Assembly (NCBI RefSeq): GCF_006542275.1
Contig: NZ_CP041217.1
Span: 2,341,501-2,405,500, forward strand
Source: Saccharibacillus brassicae
Lineage (GTDB): Bacteria; Bacillota; Bacilli; Paenibacillales; Paenibacillaceae
Length of the DNA stretch: 64,000 bases
Direction: 5' to 3'
Part shown: positions 17,965 through 26,198 of the stretch, piece by piece
How positions within the stretch are numbered: the stretch's first letter is position 1
Layout: each line of letters opens with the position of its first letter
Notes under the pieces: model-generated
The model's database searches: none
Told to the model about the DNA's origin: nothing
What the model saw: only the letters and a program-made list of their open reading frames with translations
Position numbers and translations under genes: made by a program

Positions 17965-20418
17965 TTACCGTCTGCCTCCGCCCATTCCGCCGGTGTTCCC
18001 GGTTGTGATGCCGGACTCGTCTACCCACGTTGTCACGCTGCCCGAGACGGTGAAGGTCACGACGTCGGCTTGACCGGCCGCCACCGTATACGTGCCGCCG
18101 TTCTGCAGATCAGCCGAGCTGAATACGACGGTGCGGAACGCTTTGGTCGGCGTGACGGTCGCCACGACGGCGCCTTCGTCGTTCTTGAGATCGACCCGCG
18201 TGCCGGCTTCCTGCGTGTCCGTGAACGTCATCGCGACGGAGAGCTGCGCCGATTGTTCGCTCGGAGCCTGCGCCATGCCGGCGCTGCCGGCCGTGATCAG
18301 CGTGCCGCCGCTAATGTCGAACGTGCCGTCGTAGTCGAGCGCACCGTTGCCGTCGCCCGTCGGACCGTACACGGTCACCGTGCCGCCCGTCATCGCGATC
18401 GATCCGTTGGCATCGAGGCCGTCGCCTTCCGCGTCGACGGTCAGCGTGCCGCCGCTGATGGTCAATTGGGCACTGCCCGCGCCCATCCCTCCCATGCCGC
18501 CGCCGAAGCCGCCGCGCGCCGCCGTATCGGTCGCGGAAGCCGTCGCCGAATCGGCGCTCGCGTCCGCAGCCGCCTCATTCGCGGACCCCGAAGCCGCGAC
18601 GACCGCTGTCGTCGCTTTGCCCGTCGCCGCACCGGATGCCGTCGTTCCGACCTCCGCTTTCGCAACTGTCGTCGTCGCCTGTTCCGTCGCCGAATCGGCC
18701 GCGTTCGTCTCGGCTCCTGTCGTCCCTGTCTCCGGCGTGCCTGCCGCCGCGTCCGCCTCTGCCGCCGACCCTGTCCCCGCCTCGACCGCCGCCGAAGCTT
18801 CCGACGCATTGACCCCGTCGTCGGTCGCGACGACGTTGATCTCGCCGCCGGCGATCGAGATCTGTTCGGCTTCCAGCCCTTCGTAGCTCGTCTTGACGTC
18901 GACCTTGCCGGCCGCGATCGTCAGGTTCGTCTCGCCGTGCAGCGCGTCGTCGCCGGTCGAGATTTGCAGGTCGCCGCCTGTCACTTCGACGTCGCCGTTG
19001 CTGTGCAGCGCGTCGTCCGCCGAGTCGACGACGATCGTACCGCCGTTCACGATCAGCGTCGTCCCGGCTTTGATGCCTTTCATGCTGCCGGATTCGGTCT
19101 CGGTCTCGGCCGCCGCAGCCGACGTGCCGGACGCCGCGGAAGAATCGCTGCCGGATTCGGCCGCCGCTGTATCCGAAGCGCCGCCCGGCAGGGCGGGAGG
19201 CGTTCCGCCGTCTTCGGGCTGGGCGCCGTCCGGCAGCGCCGGAGGGCCGTCCGACGCCGCAGCGCCGGTATTCGCCGTGCCCGAAGCGGCTCCGCTGCCG
19301 TCCACGGACGGTCCCTGTCCGGTTCCCGGATCGCCGGTTCCGCCCGGACCGCGCATGCCGCCTTCCGGACGCTGGCCGCCGCCGAAGCCGCCTCCTCCGA
19401 AGCCGCCGCCCATTTCTTCGGTGTGCTCCGGCCCGTTTTCGTGGCCGCCGCCGGTCACGAGGTTGAACGTGCCGCCGTCCACGACGACGTCCGTTTCGCC
19501 CTGGATGCCGTCCTGGCCCGCCGTAATCCCGAATGTGCCGCCCCGGATCGCCACGAATCCTTTTTCCGCGTCTTCGTCGTTCGTCGATTTGATGCCGTCG
19601 CCGGCCGCGTCGATACCGATCGTGCCGTCTTCGACATACACGCGGTCTTTGCCGACCAGTCCGTCGTCCGCCGCTTTGACGTCGATCGTGCCGCTGACGA
19701 TATTGAGATCGTCTTTGCTCGTGATGCCGTCTTTGTAGTTGGCCGTGACGGTCAGGCTGCCGGTTCCGTTAATCGTCAGATCGGCTTTGCTGAAAATGGC
19801 CGCACTCGGCTCCCCGTCCGCGTTCAACGCATACGTCTGGCCGTCTGTCACCGTGTTGACCGTGCCTGCGGCAAGCGTCAGAATCACTTTCCCGGCCGAT
19901 TTGACGTAGATCGGAGCACTGTCTTGATCCGTCAGATCGACGCCGTTCAGGATCAAGTGCACGGGATCGGCATCCGCCGTATCCACGACGATCTGCCCGT
20001 CGCCCAGCGTCCCGCTCAGGACGTACGTGCCGGCCGCGGTAATCGTCACCGATCCGTCCGCCGCCTCGGCGCCGCTTCCGTCGATCGAAGCGCCGCTTCC
20101 GCCGAGCGCGATCGTCGTCGCGTCCGCCGAAGCTTCCGCGGCGTAATCTTCGTCGTCCAGCGTGACGAGATCGGCTGTCGTCCGGCCGCTCGGGTTAACG
20201 GAAGCCGGGACGGTCGTCGCGGTCGCGGCGGTTGTGGTCGAGTTCGCCGTCTGTGTGCCGGACGCGGACGCCGTCGTAGTCGCCGCGGCCGTCTCCGCCG
20301 TGTCCGCTGCCGAACTGCACGCCGACAAGGTCAGCAGGGCGCCGAGGAAAAGGACGAGGCCGGTCCGTTTTTTCGCCTGGAATCTTTTCGTTTTCTCGAT
20401 CTTGGTCGTTTTTTTCAT
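17965..20418 (-). CDS. Carbohydrate-binding domain (DUF4353-type) lipoprotein
   Basis: 817 residues. A basic N-terminus and hydrophobic segment end in the lipobox LSAC with C34, so it is a membrane-anchored lipoprotein. After a Thr/Ala/Ser-rich spacer (35-85) come many short beta-strand repeats such as VTITAAGTYVLSGTL, LTINGTGSLTVTANYKDGITS, LNIVSGTIDVKAADDGLVG and IGIDAAGDGIKS. These are right-handed beta-helix coils of the DUF4353 family. Two low-complexity inserts interrupt the helix: Gly/Pro-rich at about 335-430 and Ala/Thr-rich at about 530-650. In other Bacillota this family is encoded beside VTC/DUF4956 genes and a two-component system; here the partners lie 7-12 kb away but share its promoter architecture. 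Confidence 0.85.
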   Translation of the reverse strand: MKKTTKIEKTKRFQAKKRTGLVLFLGALLTLSACSSAADTAETAAATTTASASGTQTANSTTTAATATTVPASVNPSGRTTADLVTLDDEDYAAEASADATTIALGGSGASIDGSGAEAADGSVTITAAGTYVLSGTLGDGQIVVDTADADPVHLILNGVDLTDQDSAPIYVKSAGKVILTLAAGTVNTVTDGQTYALNADGEPSAAIFSKADLTINGTGSLTVTANYKDGITSKDDLNIVSGTIDVKAADDGLVGKDRVYVEDGTIGIDAAGDGIKSTNDEDAEKGFVAIRGGTFGITAGQDGIQGETDVVVDGGTFNLVTGGGHENGPEHTEEMGGGFGGGGFGGGQRPEGGMRGPGGTGDPGTGQGPSVDGSGAASGTANTGAAASDGPPALPDGAQPEDGGTPPALPGGASDTAAAESGSDSSAASGTSAAAAETETESGSMKGIKAGTTLIVNGGTIVVDSADDALHSNGDVEVTGGDLQISTGDDALHGETNLTIAAGKVDVKTSYEGLEAEQISIAGGEINVVATDDGVNASEASAAVEAGTGSAAEADAAAGTPETGTTGAETNAADSATEQATTTVAKAEVGTTASGAATGKATTAVVAASGSANEAAADASADSATASATDTAARGGFGGGMGGMGAGSAQLTISGGTLTVDAEGDGLDANGSIAMTGGTVTVYGPTGDGNGALDYDGTFDISGGTLITAGSAGMAQAPSEQSAQLSVAMTFTDTQEAGTRVDLKNDEGAVVATVTPTKAFRTVVFSSADLQNGGTYTVAAGQADVVTFTVSGSVTTWVDESGITTGNTGGMGGGRR

Positions 20419-20489
20419 CTATGATCGTTCCCTTCGGGTTGGGTTTGGGTGCGTGGTGTGCGCGGGCAAGCGTCGTTGCGACTGCCTTT

Positions 20490-20522
20490 ATCCTAAGCCC
20501 CGAAGCTTTAGCGAATCTTAAA
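20490..20522 (-). promoter_or_regulatory. Promoter A of the TTTAAG-N5-CTAAAG regulon
   Basis: On the minus strand TTTAAG (20522-20517), ATTCG and CTAAAG (20511-20506) form an 11-nt-period direct repeat. Exactly 10 nt later comes a -10 box TAGGAT (20495-20490). It lies about 70 nt upstream of the lipoprotein start. The same layout recurs at 28728-28760 and 30132-30164. Confidence 0.72.
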
Positions 20523-20638
20523 CGGACGAATACTTCTGAACCTGTTTCGTCTGCCCGACCTGCCACATGCCGAAAAAGAAACCCAAACATCAAAAAATAC
20601 GTCGCTAAGACCAAAAATCCGTCTATTGAATCCACTAT

Positions 20639-20654
20639 TTGTAAGCGCTACCAT
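20639..20654 (+). promoter_or_regulatory. cre site (CcpA operator) of the ABC importer
   Basis: TTGTAAGCGCTACCAT fits the 16-nt consensus WTGNAANCGNWWNCAW at every constrained position. It lies about 40 nt upstream of the solute-binding protein start, so catabolite repression by CcpA with HPr-Ser-P is expected. Confidence 0.7.
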
Positions 20655-20693
20655 TTAGGGGAACATCAAAGTTACCGATCAGGGGGGATTAAG

Positions 20694-22424
20694 ATGAATA
20701 TGCGTACATTCGCCAAACGTGCGGCTCTGTTGGCCGCCGTCTCCACGCTTGCCGTCTCGACGGCATGCAGCGGCGCAAAGACCGAAGAAGCTTCGACCAC
20801 GGACAGCGAGACGACCGTCAAGCAGGAACAGGTCGCTTTTACCGATATCGGCAGCGATATCCGGGGCAACGAAAAACCGACGCAGCAGCAAATCGACGAA
20901 GTGAACGGCACGCTCAACGATACATATCTCGGCGACATTTTCGATCAGCCCATCCCGAACGACTATTCCGCTTATCCGGTCGAAGGCGACGTGACGCTGG
21001 ACGTATGGATGGCGGCCCCCGCCGAAATCCCGGACATGAACACTCAGCTTGTGCAGAAGCAGGTGCAGAAGCTCACCGGCATCAAAGTCAATTTCATCAC
21101 GCCGCCGGTCGGACAGGAAGCGGATGCGTTCACGCTGATGATCTCGTCGGGCGAGCTGCCGGACATCATTATCGATCCGGGCCGATATCCGGGCGGGCTC
21201 GAAGCGGGTCTGAACGACGGCGCCTTTATCGACCTCACCGATCTGATCGAGAAAAATGCGCCGAACTACAACGCCTGGCGCAACTCCGACGAAATGCGCC
21301 GCAAAACGACCGTTACCGACAGCGGCAGACTGCTCGGCTTCTACGGCATCGCGCCTTATTCCGAGTGGATGTGGTTCGGTCCGCTGATCAAGAAGGAAGC
21401 GCTGGAGAAGACGGGTCTCGAAGTACCGACCACGATCGACGAATGGCACACGTTCCTCACCAAAGCCAAAGAAGTCGGCTACACCGAACCGCTCAACTAC
21501 GGCTCGTCGTACGGACAGATTTTCACCGGTATTATCAACGGCGCTTACGGAGTCTGGGACTGGACGTTCATGGACGCGGACGGCAAAGTCCAATGGGGAC
21601 CGGCCCAGCCCAAAGCCAAAGAGTATCTCAAGACGATGCAGGATTGGAACAAGGAAGGACTGCTCAACCGCGACTGGGCGACGGCGGACTTCAACCAGCG
21701 CATGGCGACCGCGATCTCCGACAAGACCGCGATCATGATGGACTCCCCGGATACGATGTGGAGCTACTGGAAGCAGCAGAACGATATCGACTTCGTCGGC
21801 GCGCCGAATCCGGTGCTGAACGAAGGCGATAAGCCTCAGGTCAGCTACAAAAACTTTATGCGGGCCGGTACGAGCGCCGCGATTACGACGCAGGCGGAGA
21901 ACGTCGAAGCGGCGATGGCGTTTCTGGACTTCGGCTACAGCAAAAAAGGCTGGGAAGTGTTCAACTACGGCGAATACGGCAAGGTGCATCTGATCGACAA
22001 AGACGGCAAACCGTACTTCCCGGCGGAAAGCTACATTTACAAAGACCCGGACGGACAGCCGGTTGCGACGACGCTGCACAAATACCGGGTGCACGACTGG
22101 GCAAATATCCGCGACGAGCATAATTCCAACCCGCTGATCGTGGCCGAAGGCAGCTACTCCGGCGATATCCGCAAAACGTGGACGGAAGAGATGGACGCGA
22201 GCATGACGATGCCTCCGATCACGTTTACCCAGGAAGAAGCGTCGCGCGAAGCCGAGCTCGGCAACCAATTGGCGACGCTGCGAAGCGAATACTACGCCAA
22301 GATCATCATGGGCGAGCTGCCGGTAGACGCGTACGACAAGTTCCTGCAGGAAGCGCAGAAGATGGGTCTCGAAGAATTCGTCGCCCTGCATCAGGCCGCG
22401 CTCGACCGCTACAACCAACGTTAA
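20694..22424 (+). CDS. Extracellular solute-binding lipoprotein (LplA-like) of a sugar ABC importer
   Basis: 576 residues from the ATG at 20694 (GGGGGG about 7 nt upstream). Signal sequence with lipobox VSTAC and acylated C25. A short acidic spacer is followed by a family-1 type solute-binding fold of the large Paenibacillus LplA kind: VTLDVWMAAP, LTGIKVNFITPP, GELPDIIID. It captures an oligosaccharide outside the membrane and passes it to the two permeases encoded just downstream. No ATPase gene follows, so a shared MsmX-type ATPase elsewhere must energise it. A cre site precedes the gene. Confidence 0.9.
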   Translation: MNMRTFAKRAALLAAVSTLAVSTACSGAKTEEASTTDSETTVKQEQVAFTDIGSDIRGNEKPTQQQIDEVNGTLNDTYLGDIFDQPIPNDYSAYPVEGDVTLDVWMAAPAEIPDMNTQLVQKQVQKLTGIKVNFITPPVGQEADAFTLMISSGELPDIIIDPGRYPGGLEAGLNDGAFIDLTDLIEKNAPNYNAWRNSDEMRRKTTVTDSGRLLGFYGIAPYSEWMWFGPLIKKEALEKTGLEVPTTIDEWHTFLTKAKEVGYTEPLNYGSSYGQIFTGIINGAYGVWDWTFMDADGKVQWGPAQPKAKEYLKTMQDWNKEGLLNRDWATADFNQRMATAISDKTAIMMDSPDTMWSYWKQQNDIDFVGAPNPVLNEGDKPQVSYKNFMRAGTSAAITTQAENVEAAMAFLDFGYSKKGWEVFNYGEYGKVHLIDKDGKPYFPAESYIYKDPDGQPVATTLHKYRVHDWANIRDEHNSNPLIVAEGSYSGDIRKTWTEEMDASMTMPPITFTQEEASREAELGNQLATLRSEYYAKIIMGELPVDAYDKFLQEAQKMGLEEFVALHQAALDRYNQR

Positions 22425-22468
22425 GCGGGGACGGCCTCGCATGAATTTACAGGGAGGTGAACGACCGG

Positions 22469-23437
22469 GTGCTTACGCTGCAAAAAAACAAAAAGACGCG
22501 CGGCTCGGCGGTGTCCGAACGCCCCCGAACCGCGGCGCTGATCAAAAAAGACGTGCGCAAAAATTGGTTCCCCTATCTGCTTGTCATTCCCGTCCTGATC
22601 TGGTTCATCGTGTTCTGCTACGGGCCGATGTGGGGTCTGCTGATCGCATTCAAGGACTACAAGCCGCTGCTCGGATTTTCCGAAAGTCCCTGGGTCGGCA
22701 TGAAGCATTTTATCGACTTTTTCCAGGGTCCGTATTTTTGGCGGGTCGTCAAAAATACGCTGCTGCTGAATCTGTGGGGCATCGCGTTCGGCTTCACCGC
22801 CCCGATTATTCTGGCGCTGCTGCTGAACGAAATCCGCAGCAAAATGTTCAAACGCACCGTGCAGACGATCACCTACATGCCGCATTTTATTTCACTCGTC
22901 GTCGTGGCCGGCATGATCCATATTTTCACTGCCGACCAAGGCATCATTACGCAGGCGCTTCAGTGGATCACGGGCAAAGAGTATACTTCCCTGCTCGGCT
23001 ACTCTTCGATGTTCCGGCCGCTGTACGTGTTCTCGGGCATCTGGCAGAGCATCGGTTGGGAAAGTATCATCTACCTTGCCGCGATGGGCTCGATCGACAC
23101 GTCGCTGTATGAAGCGGCGGATATGGACGGAGCGAGCCGACTGCGCAAAATGTGGCATGTCACGCTGCCGCAAATCACGCCGACCATCGTTATCCTGTTC
23201 ATTTTCGCGGTCGGCGGTCTGATGGCTTCCGGTTACGAAAAAATTATCCTGCTCTATAATCCGCTCACTTACGACACGGCGGATGTGATCGGGTCTTACG
23301 TCTATAGACGCGGCCTGCGCGAAGCCAGCCTGAGCTATTCGACGGCCGTCGGATTGTTCAGCGCTCTCATTAACTTCGGCCTGCTCTGGATGACGAACAG
23401 TATCGCCAGACGCAAATCCGAAGTCAGCCTGTGGTAG
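22469..23437 (+). CDS. ABC sugar permease, LplB type
   Basis: 322 residues from the GTG at 22469, which has AGGGAGGTGA ideally spaced upstream; a GTG at 22457 overlaps that ribosome site. Six membrane helices are readable, beginning YLLVIPVLIWFIVFCYGPMW. The cytoplasmic EAA loop is LYEAADMDGASRLRKMWHVTLP, the docking site for the ATPase. Together with the next gene it forms the heterodimeric channel of the importer. It is 44 nt after the binding-protein gene. Confidence 0.92.
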   Translation: MLTLQKNKKTRGSAVSERPRTAALIKKDVRKNWFPYLLVIPVLIWFIVFCYGPMWGLLIAFKDYKPLLGFSESPWVGMKHFIDFFQGPYFWRVVKNTLLLNLWGIAFGFTAPIILALLLNEIRSKMFKRTVQTITYMPHFISLVVVAGMIHIFTADQGIITQALQWITGKEYTSLLGYSSMFRPLYVFSGIWQSIGWESIIYLAAMGSIDTSLYEAADMDGASRLRKMWHVTLPQITPTIVILFIFAVGGLMASGYEKIILLYNPLTYDTADVIGSYVYRRGLREASLSYSTAVGLFSALINFGLLWMTNSIARRKSEVSLW

Positions 23438-23456
23438 AAAGGAGCGTATACGCAAC

Positions 23457-24359
23457 ATGGTCCAATACAAATCGCTGGGCAACCGGCTGATCGACGCGGC
23501 GATCTATCTGCTGCTCGCCGCGCTGACGCTCGTCTGCCTGTATCCGATCGTGCATATCCTGTTCGCTTCGATGAGCGATCCGGCGCGGCTGGTTGCCCAC
23601 AAAGGACTGCTGCTCGCCCCGCTCGGCTTTACGCTGGACGGCTACAAGCTGATCTTCCGCGACAACGCCCTGCTCGTCGGCTACGCCAATACGCTGCTGT
23701 ACGTCGGACTCGGCACGGCGATCAACATGGTCATGACGATCATGGGCGCCTACGTGCTGTCCCGGCGGGATCTGTTTTTCAAAAAATACATCATGATCCT
23801 GATCACGATCACCATGTTCTTCGGCGGCGGACTGATCCCGTGGTTCCTGCTGATGAAAGACATCGGCCTGTACAACAATGTCTGGGCGATGGTGCTGCCG
23901 GGCGCGATCAATACGTGGAACATGATCATCCTGCGCACCGGCTTCCAGGCGCTGCCGCAGGAACTGGAAGAAGCGGCGACGATCGACGGGGCAAGCTCCA
24001 TGCGTATTCTGCTGAGCATCATCGTTCCGCTGTCCAAAGCGACGCTTGCCGTCATCTTCCTCTACTATCTCGTCGGCAACTGGAACTCCTGGTTCAACGC
24101 GATGGTGCTGCTGCAGGACCGGGACAAATTCCCGCTCCAGCTTCTATTGAAGGAGATTCTCGTCGCCAACGACACGAGCGCGGCTACCATGGGCAGCTCC
24201 GGCGGCGTGGTGATCGACAGCGCGGGCAGCGCCACCGCCCACCGCGAGTTGGTCAAATACTGTACGATCGTCGTCTCGACACTCCCGATCCTGCTCGTAT
24301 ACCCGTTCCTGCAAAAATATTTCGTCAAAGGCGTATACGTGGGGTCGATCAAAGGCTAG
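23457..24359 (+). CDS. ABC sugar permease, LplC/AraQ type
   Basis: 300 residues; AAAGGAG lies upstream of the ATG at 23457, 19 nt after the previous stop. Six helices starting DAAIYLLLAALTLVCLYPIV, and the EAA loop ELEEAATIDGASSMRILLSIIVPLSK. It is the second half of the transmembrane channel. The operon ends here without a glycosidase or ATPase gene, which is common for CUT1 importers of this group. Confidence 0.92.
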   Translation: MVQYKSLGNRLIDAAIYLLLAALTLVCLYPIVHILFASMSDPARLVAHKGLLLAPLGFTLDGYKLIFRDNALLVGYANTLLYVGLGTAINMVMTIMGAYVLSRRDLFFKKYIMILITITMFFGGGLIPWFLLMKDIGLYNNVWAMVLPGAINTWNMIILRTGFQALPQELEEAATIDGASSMRILLSIIVPLSKATLAVIFLYYLVGNWNSWFNAMVLLQDRDKFPLQLLLKEILVANDTSAATMGSSGGVVIDSAGSATAHRELVKYCTIVVSTLPILLVYPFLQKYFVKGVYVGSIKG

Positions 24360-24412
24360 CTTCCAGGCAAAATTCCAAGCCAAAAAAGCCGGTCCGAACC
24401 CGAACGCCGCAG

Positions 24413-24455
24413 CAAAAAGCGCCTTTTCTCCCGGCAGGGAAAAAAGGCGCTTTTT
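24413..24455 (+). terminator. Terminator of the ABC operon (bidirectional)
   Basis: AAAAAGCGCCTTTT pairs with AAAAGGCGCTTTTT around a short GGC-centred loop, ending in five T. It also faces the end of the NTF2-like gene on the minus strand. Confidence 0.85.
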
Positions 24456-24487
24456 CGCGTCGCGGAAAGTCCGATCCGAGGTCCGGC

Positions 24488-24868
24488 TTAATCGTTGTAG
24501 CGTCCGAAAGCTTCTTTGTCGGTTGGCACATTTTCCAGATAGACGATCTTGCCCTGCTCGTTCAGGCGGGCGATGTCGATTCCCGTCTTGGCGTAGACTT
24601 TGCCTTCGGCGGAATGTCCGCATACGGCCCAGTTCGTGCGGTAGCTTCCGTCGGGCTGGCGTTCCCACGCTTCCCACATATGCTTCACGTCGCTGTTGTA
24701 GGCATAGAACGCTCGCACGAAGTCTTCGAATCCGGTACGGCTGCTGCCGTTCAGCACGATCTCCGCATCGGGAACGAACAGCGAGAGCAGATCCTGCATC
24801 GCCGACTCGTCGGTGCGCGCCGCGTCGAACAGGCGAAAATAAGTATTCAATAAAGGTACGGTTTCCAT
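24488..24868 (-). CDS. NTF2/SnoaL-like domain protein
   Basis: 126 residues, the size of a single SnoaL-like cone fold. LNTYFRLFDAARTDESAMQDLLSLFVPDAEIVLNGSSRTG and WEAWERQPDGSYRTNWAVCGHSAEGKVYAKTGIDIARLNEQGKIVYLENVP match the nuclear transport factor 2-like family with its aromatic pocket. AGGAGG precedes the ATG. It is divergent from an ArsR-type regulator across a 179-bp region with TTCGAA palindromes, so it is probably that regulator's target. Function (enzyme or ligand binder) is not predictable. Confidence 0.78.
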   Translation of the reverse strand: METVPLLNTYFRLFDAARTDESAMQDLLSLFVPDAEIVLNGSSRTGFEDFVRAFYAYNSDVKHMWEAWERQPDGSYRTNWAVCGHSAEGKVYAKTGIDIARLNEQGKIVYLENVPTDKEAFGRYND

Positions 24869-24942
24869 GGGTGATCCTCCTGGCGAAGCGGATAGGACGG
24901 GACGAGTTGGCTTGGCCCGCCGTCTTTAACGTTTCGATATTT

Positions 24943-25000
24943 TTCGAACTATAGAGAATCCTACCACTTCTTCGCCATCCTGCGCAATCTTTAGTTCGAA
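24943..25000. promoter_or_regulatory. TTCGAA-containing inverted repeats between the NTF2-like and ArsR genes
   Basis: TTCGAACTATAG (24943-24954) and CTTTAGTTCGAA (24989-25000) are inverted repeats with 11 of 12 matches. A further TTTGATCGAA follows at once. ArsR-family dimers bind such palindromes over promoters; this is an inferred operator for both divergent genes. Confidence 0.4.
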
Positions 25001-25047
25001 TTTGATCGAAGTTTGTGCGAAAACGGCGAATATGGTACCCTACAAGC

Positions 25048-25377
25048 ATGAAAACTCCAAATATTCCGGCCGCTCCCGACCTGAGCCTCACCGTCGTATG
25101 CGCCGCGCTCGGCGATCCGGTTCGCATGAAGATCGTGCGGTGCCTGGCCAGCTCGGGCGAGAAAAACTGCTCGGGCTTCGAAGTCGACCATATTTCCAAA
25201 TCCACGCTGTCGCATCATATCAAGATTCTGCGCGAAGCCGGATTGATCCGGCCGCGCTTTCAGGGCAAGGAACACTTCTACTCCCTGCGTGCGGACGAAT
25301 TGAACCTGCGCTTCCCGGGACTCGTGGATCTGCTGCTTGACGAAAAAGAACAAGGGAACGCCGCGATGTCCGTGTAA
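25048..25377 (+). CDS. ArsR/SmtB-family HTH regulator
   Basis: 109 residues from the ATG at 25048. A winged helix-turn-helix is clear: VCAALGDPVRMKIVRCLA, then the recognition helix STLSHHIKILREAGLIRPRFQGKEHFYSLR. The metal-binding CVC motif of classical ArsR proteins is absent, so it more likely senses a small molecule or redox state; C in KNCSGFE is the only nearby cysteine. Divergent from the NTF2-like gene. Ends in a strong terminator. Confidence 0.85.
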   Translation: MKTPNIPAAPDLSLTVVCAALGDPVRMKIVRCLASSGEKNCSGFEVDHISKSTLSHHIKILREAGLIRPRFQGKEHFYSLRADELNLRFPGLVDLLLDEKEQGNAAMSV

Positions 25378-25423
25378 TTTCGGATGCGATTTCGAAATAG
25401 GCGGCGTTCGAAAGATCGGCTTA

Positions 25424-25460
25424 CCGTCTGACGGATGCAAGATCCGTCAGACGGTTTTTT
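25424..25460 (+). terminator. Terminator of the ArsR-type gene
   Basis: A 13-bp perfect stem CCGTCTGACGGAT/ATCCGTCAGACGG with loop GCAAG is followed by six T. Confidence 0.92.
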
Positions 25461-25516
25461 GTTTGGCGGTACGCTGCGAGGCGGTGAAAAAGGAGGCGGA
25501 GCGGTTGAATTTTAAC

Positions 25517-25618
25517 TTATCCACCTGTGGATAAACAAAATTCGGGTGAAAAAACGGTTATCCACAGGCCAAAAGAAGCCGATCCGGCTTTTGGGGCGCG
25601 GATCGGCTCTGTGTATAA
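25517..25618. other. Cluster of four DnaA-box-like 9-mers
   Basis: Boxes TTATCCACC (25517-25525), TGTGGATAA (25526-25534, the perfect TTATCCACA on the minus strand), TTATCCACA (25558-25566, perfect) and TGTGTATAA (25610-25618, TTATACACA on the minus strand) lie within 102 bp. The first two are head-to-head without spacing. No dnaA, dnaN or AT-rich unwinding element is near, so this is not oriC; it may be a DnaA-titrating or regulatory cluster. Confidence 0.6.
25571..25607 (-). terminator. Terminator of paiA
   Basis: Stem GCCGATCCG/CGGATCGGC (25578-25586 with 25599-25607), followed on the minus strand by TTCTTTT. It lies 13 nt past the paiA stop and inside the DnaA-box cluster. Confidence 0.7.
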
Positions 25619-25619
25619 C

Positions 25620-26156
25620 TTATTGCGGCTCCTTCTGCGGCTCCAGCGTTTTCGTCATGATCCAGTCGGTCTGCTCTTCGTCCCCCATCATGAACGTGTG
25701 GGAACCGGTTCGCACGAAGCCGTTTTTGGCGTAAAAAGCGGCGGCTTTTTCGTTTTTCTCCCACACGCCGAGCCAGACGCTGCGTTTTCTTTGCGCGGCG
25801 GCCCGCTCGAACGCTTTGTCGATCAAGGTCTGGCCCAGTCCTTTTTGCTGAAAAGTCCGCCGGACATAAATACGTTCGATCTCCAAAGCCTCGGCTCCCA
25901 TCGGTTCCGATTGGGCTTCGTCGGTGTTGATCTTCAGGAAGCCGGCCAACTGCCCGTCGAGCTCCAGGAAAAAGAACGTCGAATTCACCGTCTTCAATTC
26001 CCGCAGCAGCCGCTGTTCGTCAAACGCTTTTTCCAGATAGGCCTGCATATTGTCCGGTTTGTTCTGCTCGCCGAACGTGTCGCTAAACGTCTCAATGCTG
26101 ATCTCGCGCAGTTCCTGCAGGTCCCGCTCGTCGCATGTTCGAAGCTTGATGTTCAT
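25620..26156 (-). CDS. paiA: PaiA-like spermidine/spermine N-acetyltransferase
   Basis: 178 residues from the ATG at 26156, where AAAGGA is about 8 nt upstream; an ATG at 26165 touches that site. The sequence follows Bacillus PaiA closely: SIETFSDTFGEQNKP, NMQAYLEKAF, TDEAQSEPMGAEALEIERIYV, WLGVWEKNEKAAAFYAKNGF and GDEEQTDWIM. PaiA acetylates polyamines and in B. subtilis influences sporulation and degradative enzymes. The acetyl-CoA loop is RTFQQKGLGQTLI. It lies 42 nt after a MarR-type gene and is probably controlled by it; no paiB is next to it. Confidence 0.88.
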   Translation of the reverse strand: MNIKLRTCDERDLQELREISIETFSDTFGEQNKPDNMQAYLEKAFDEQRLLRELKTVNSTFFFLELDGQLAGFLKINTDEAQSEPMGAEALEIERIYVRRTFQQKGLGQTLIDKAFERAAAQRKRSVWLGVWEKNEKAAAFYAKNGFVRTGSHTFMMGDEEQTDWIMTKTLEPQKEPQ

Positions 26157-26198
26157 TCCGTTCATCCTTTCTTCTGTTCGGCTTGTGCCGCCTTGGCG

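Noticed and set aside
18070..20424. A 784-codon plus-strand open frame opposite the lipoprotein
   Set aside because: The translation is an Arg-rich shadow without domains; the minus strand carries a clear lipobox and beta-helix repeats.
25517..25618. oriC or plasmid origin
   Set aside because: DnaA boxes are present but there is no dnaA/dnaN/rep gene, no AT-rich unwinding element and no iterons; a non-origin DnaA cluster fits better.
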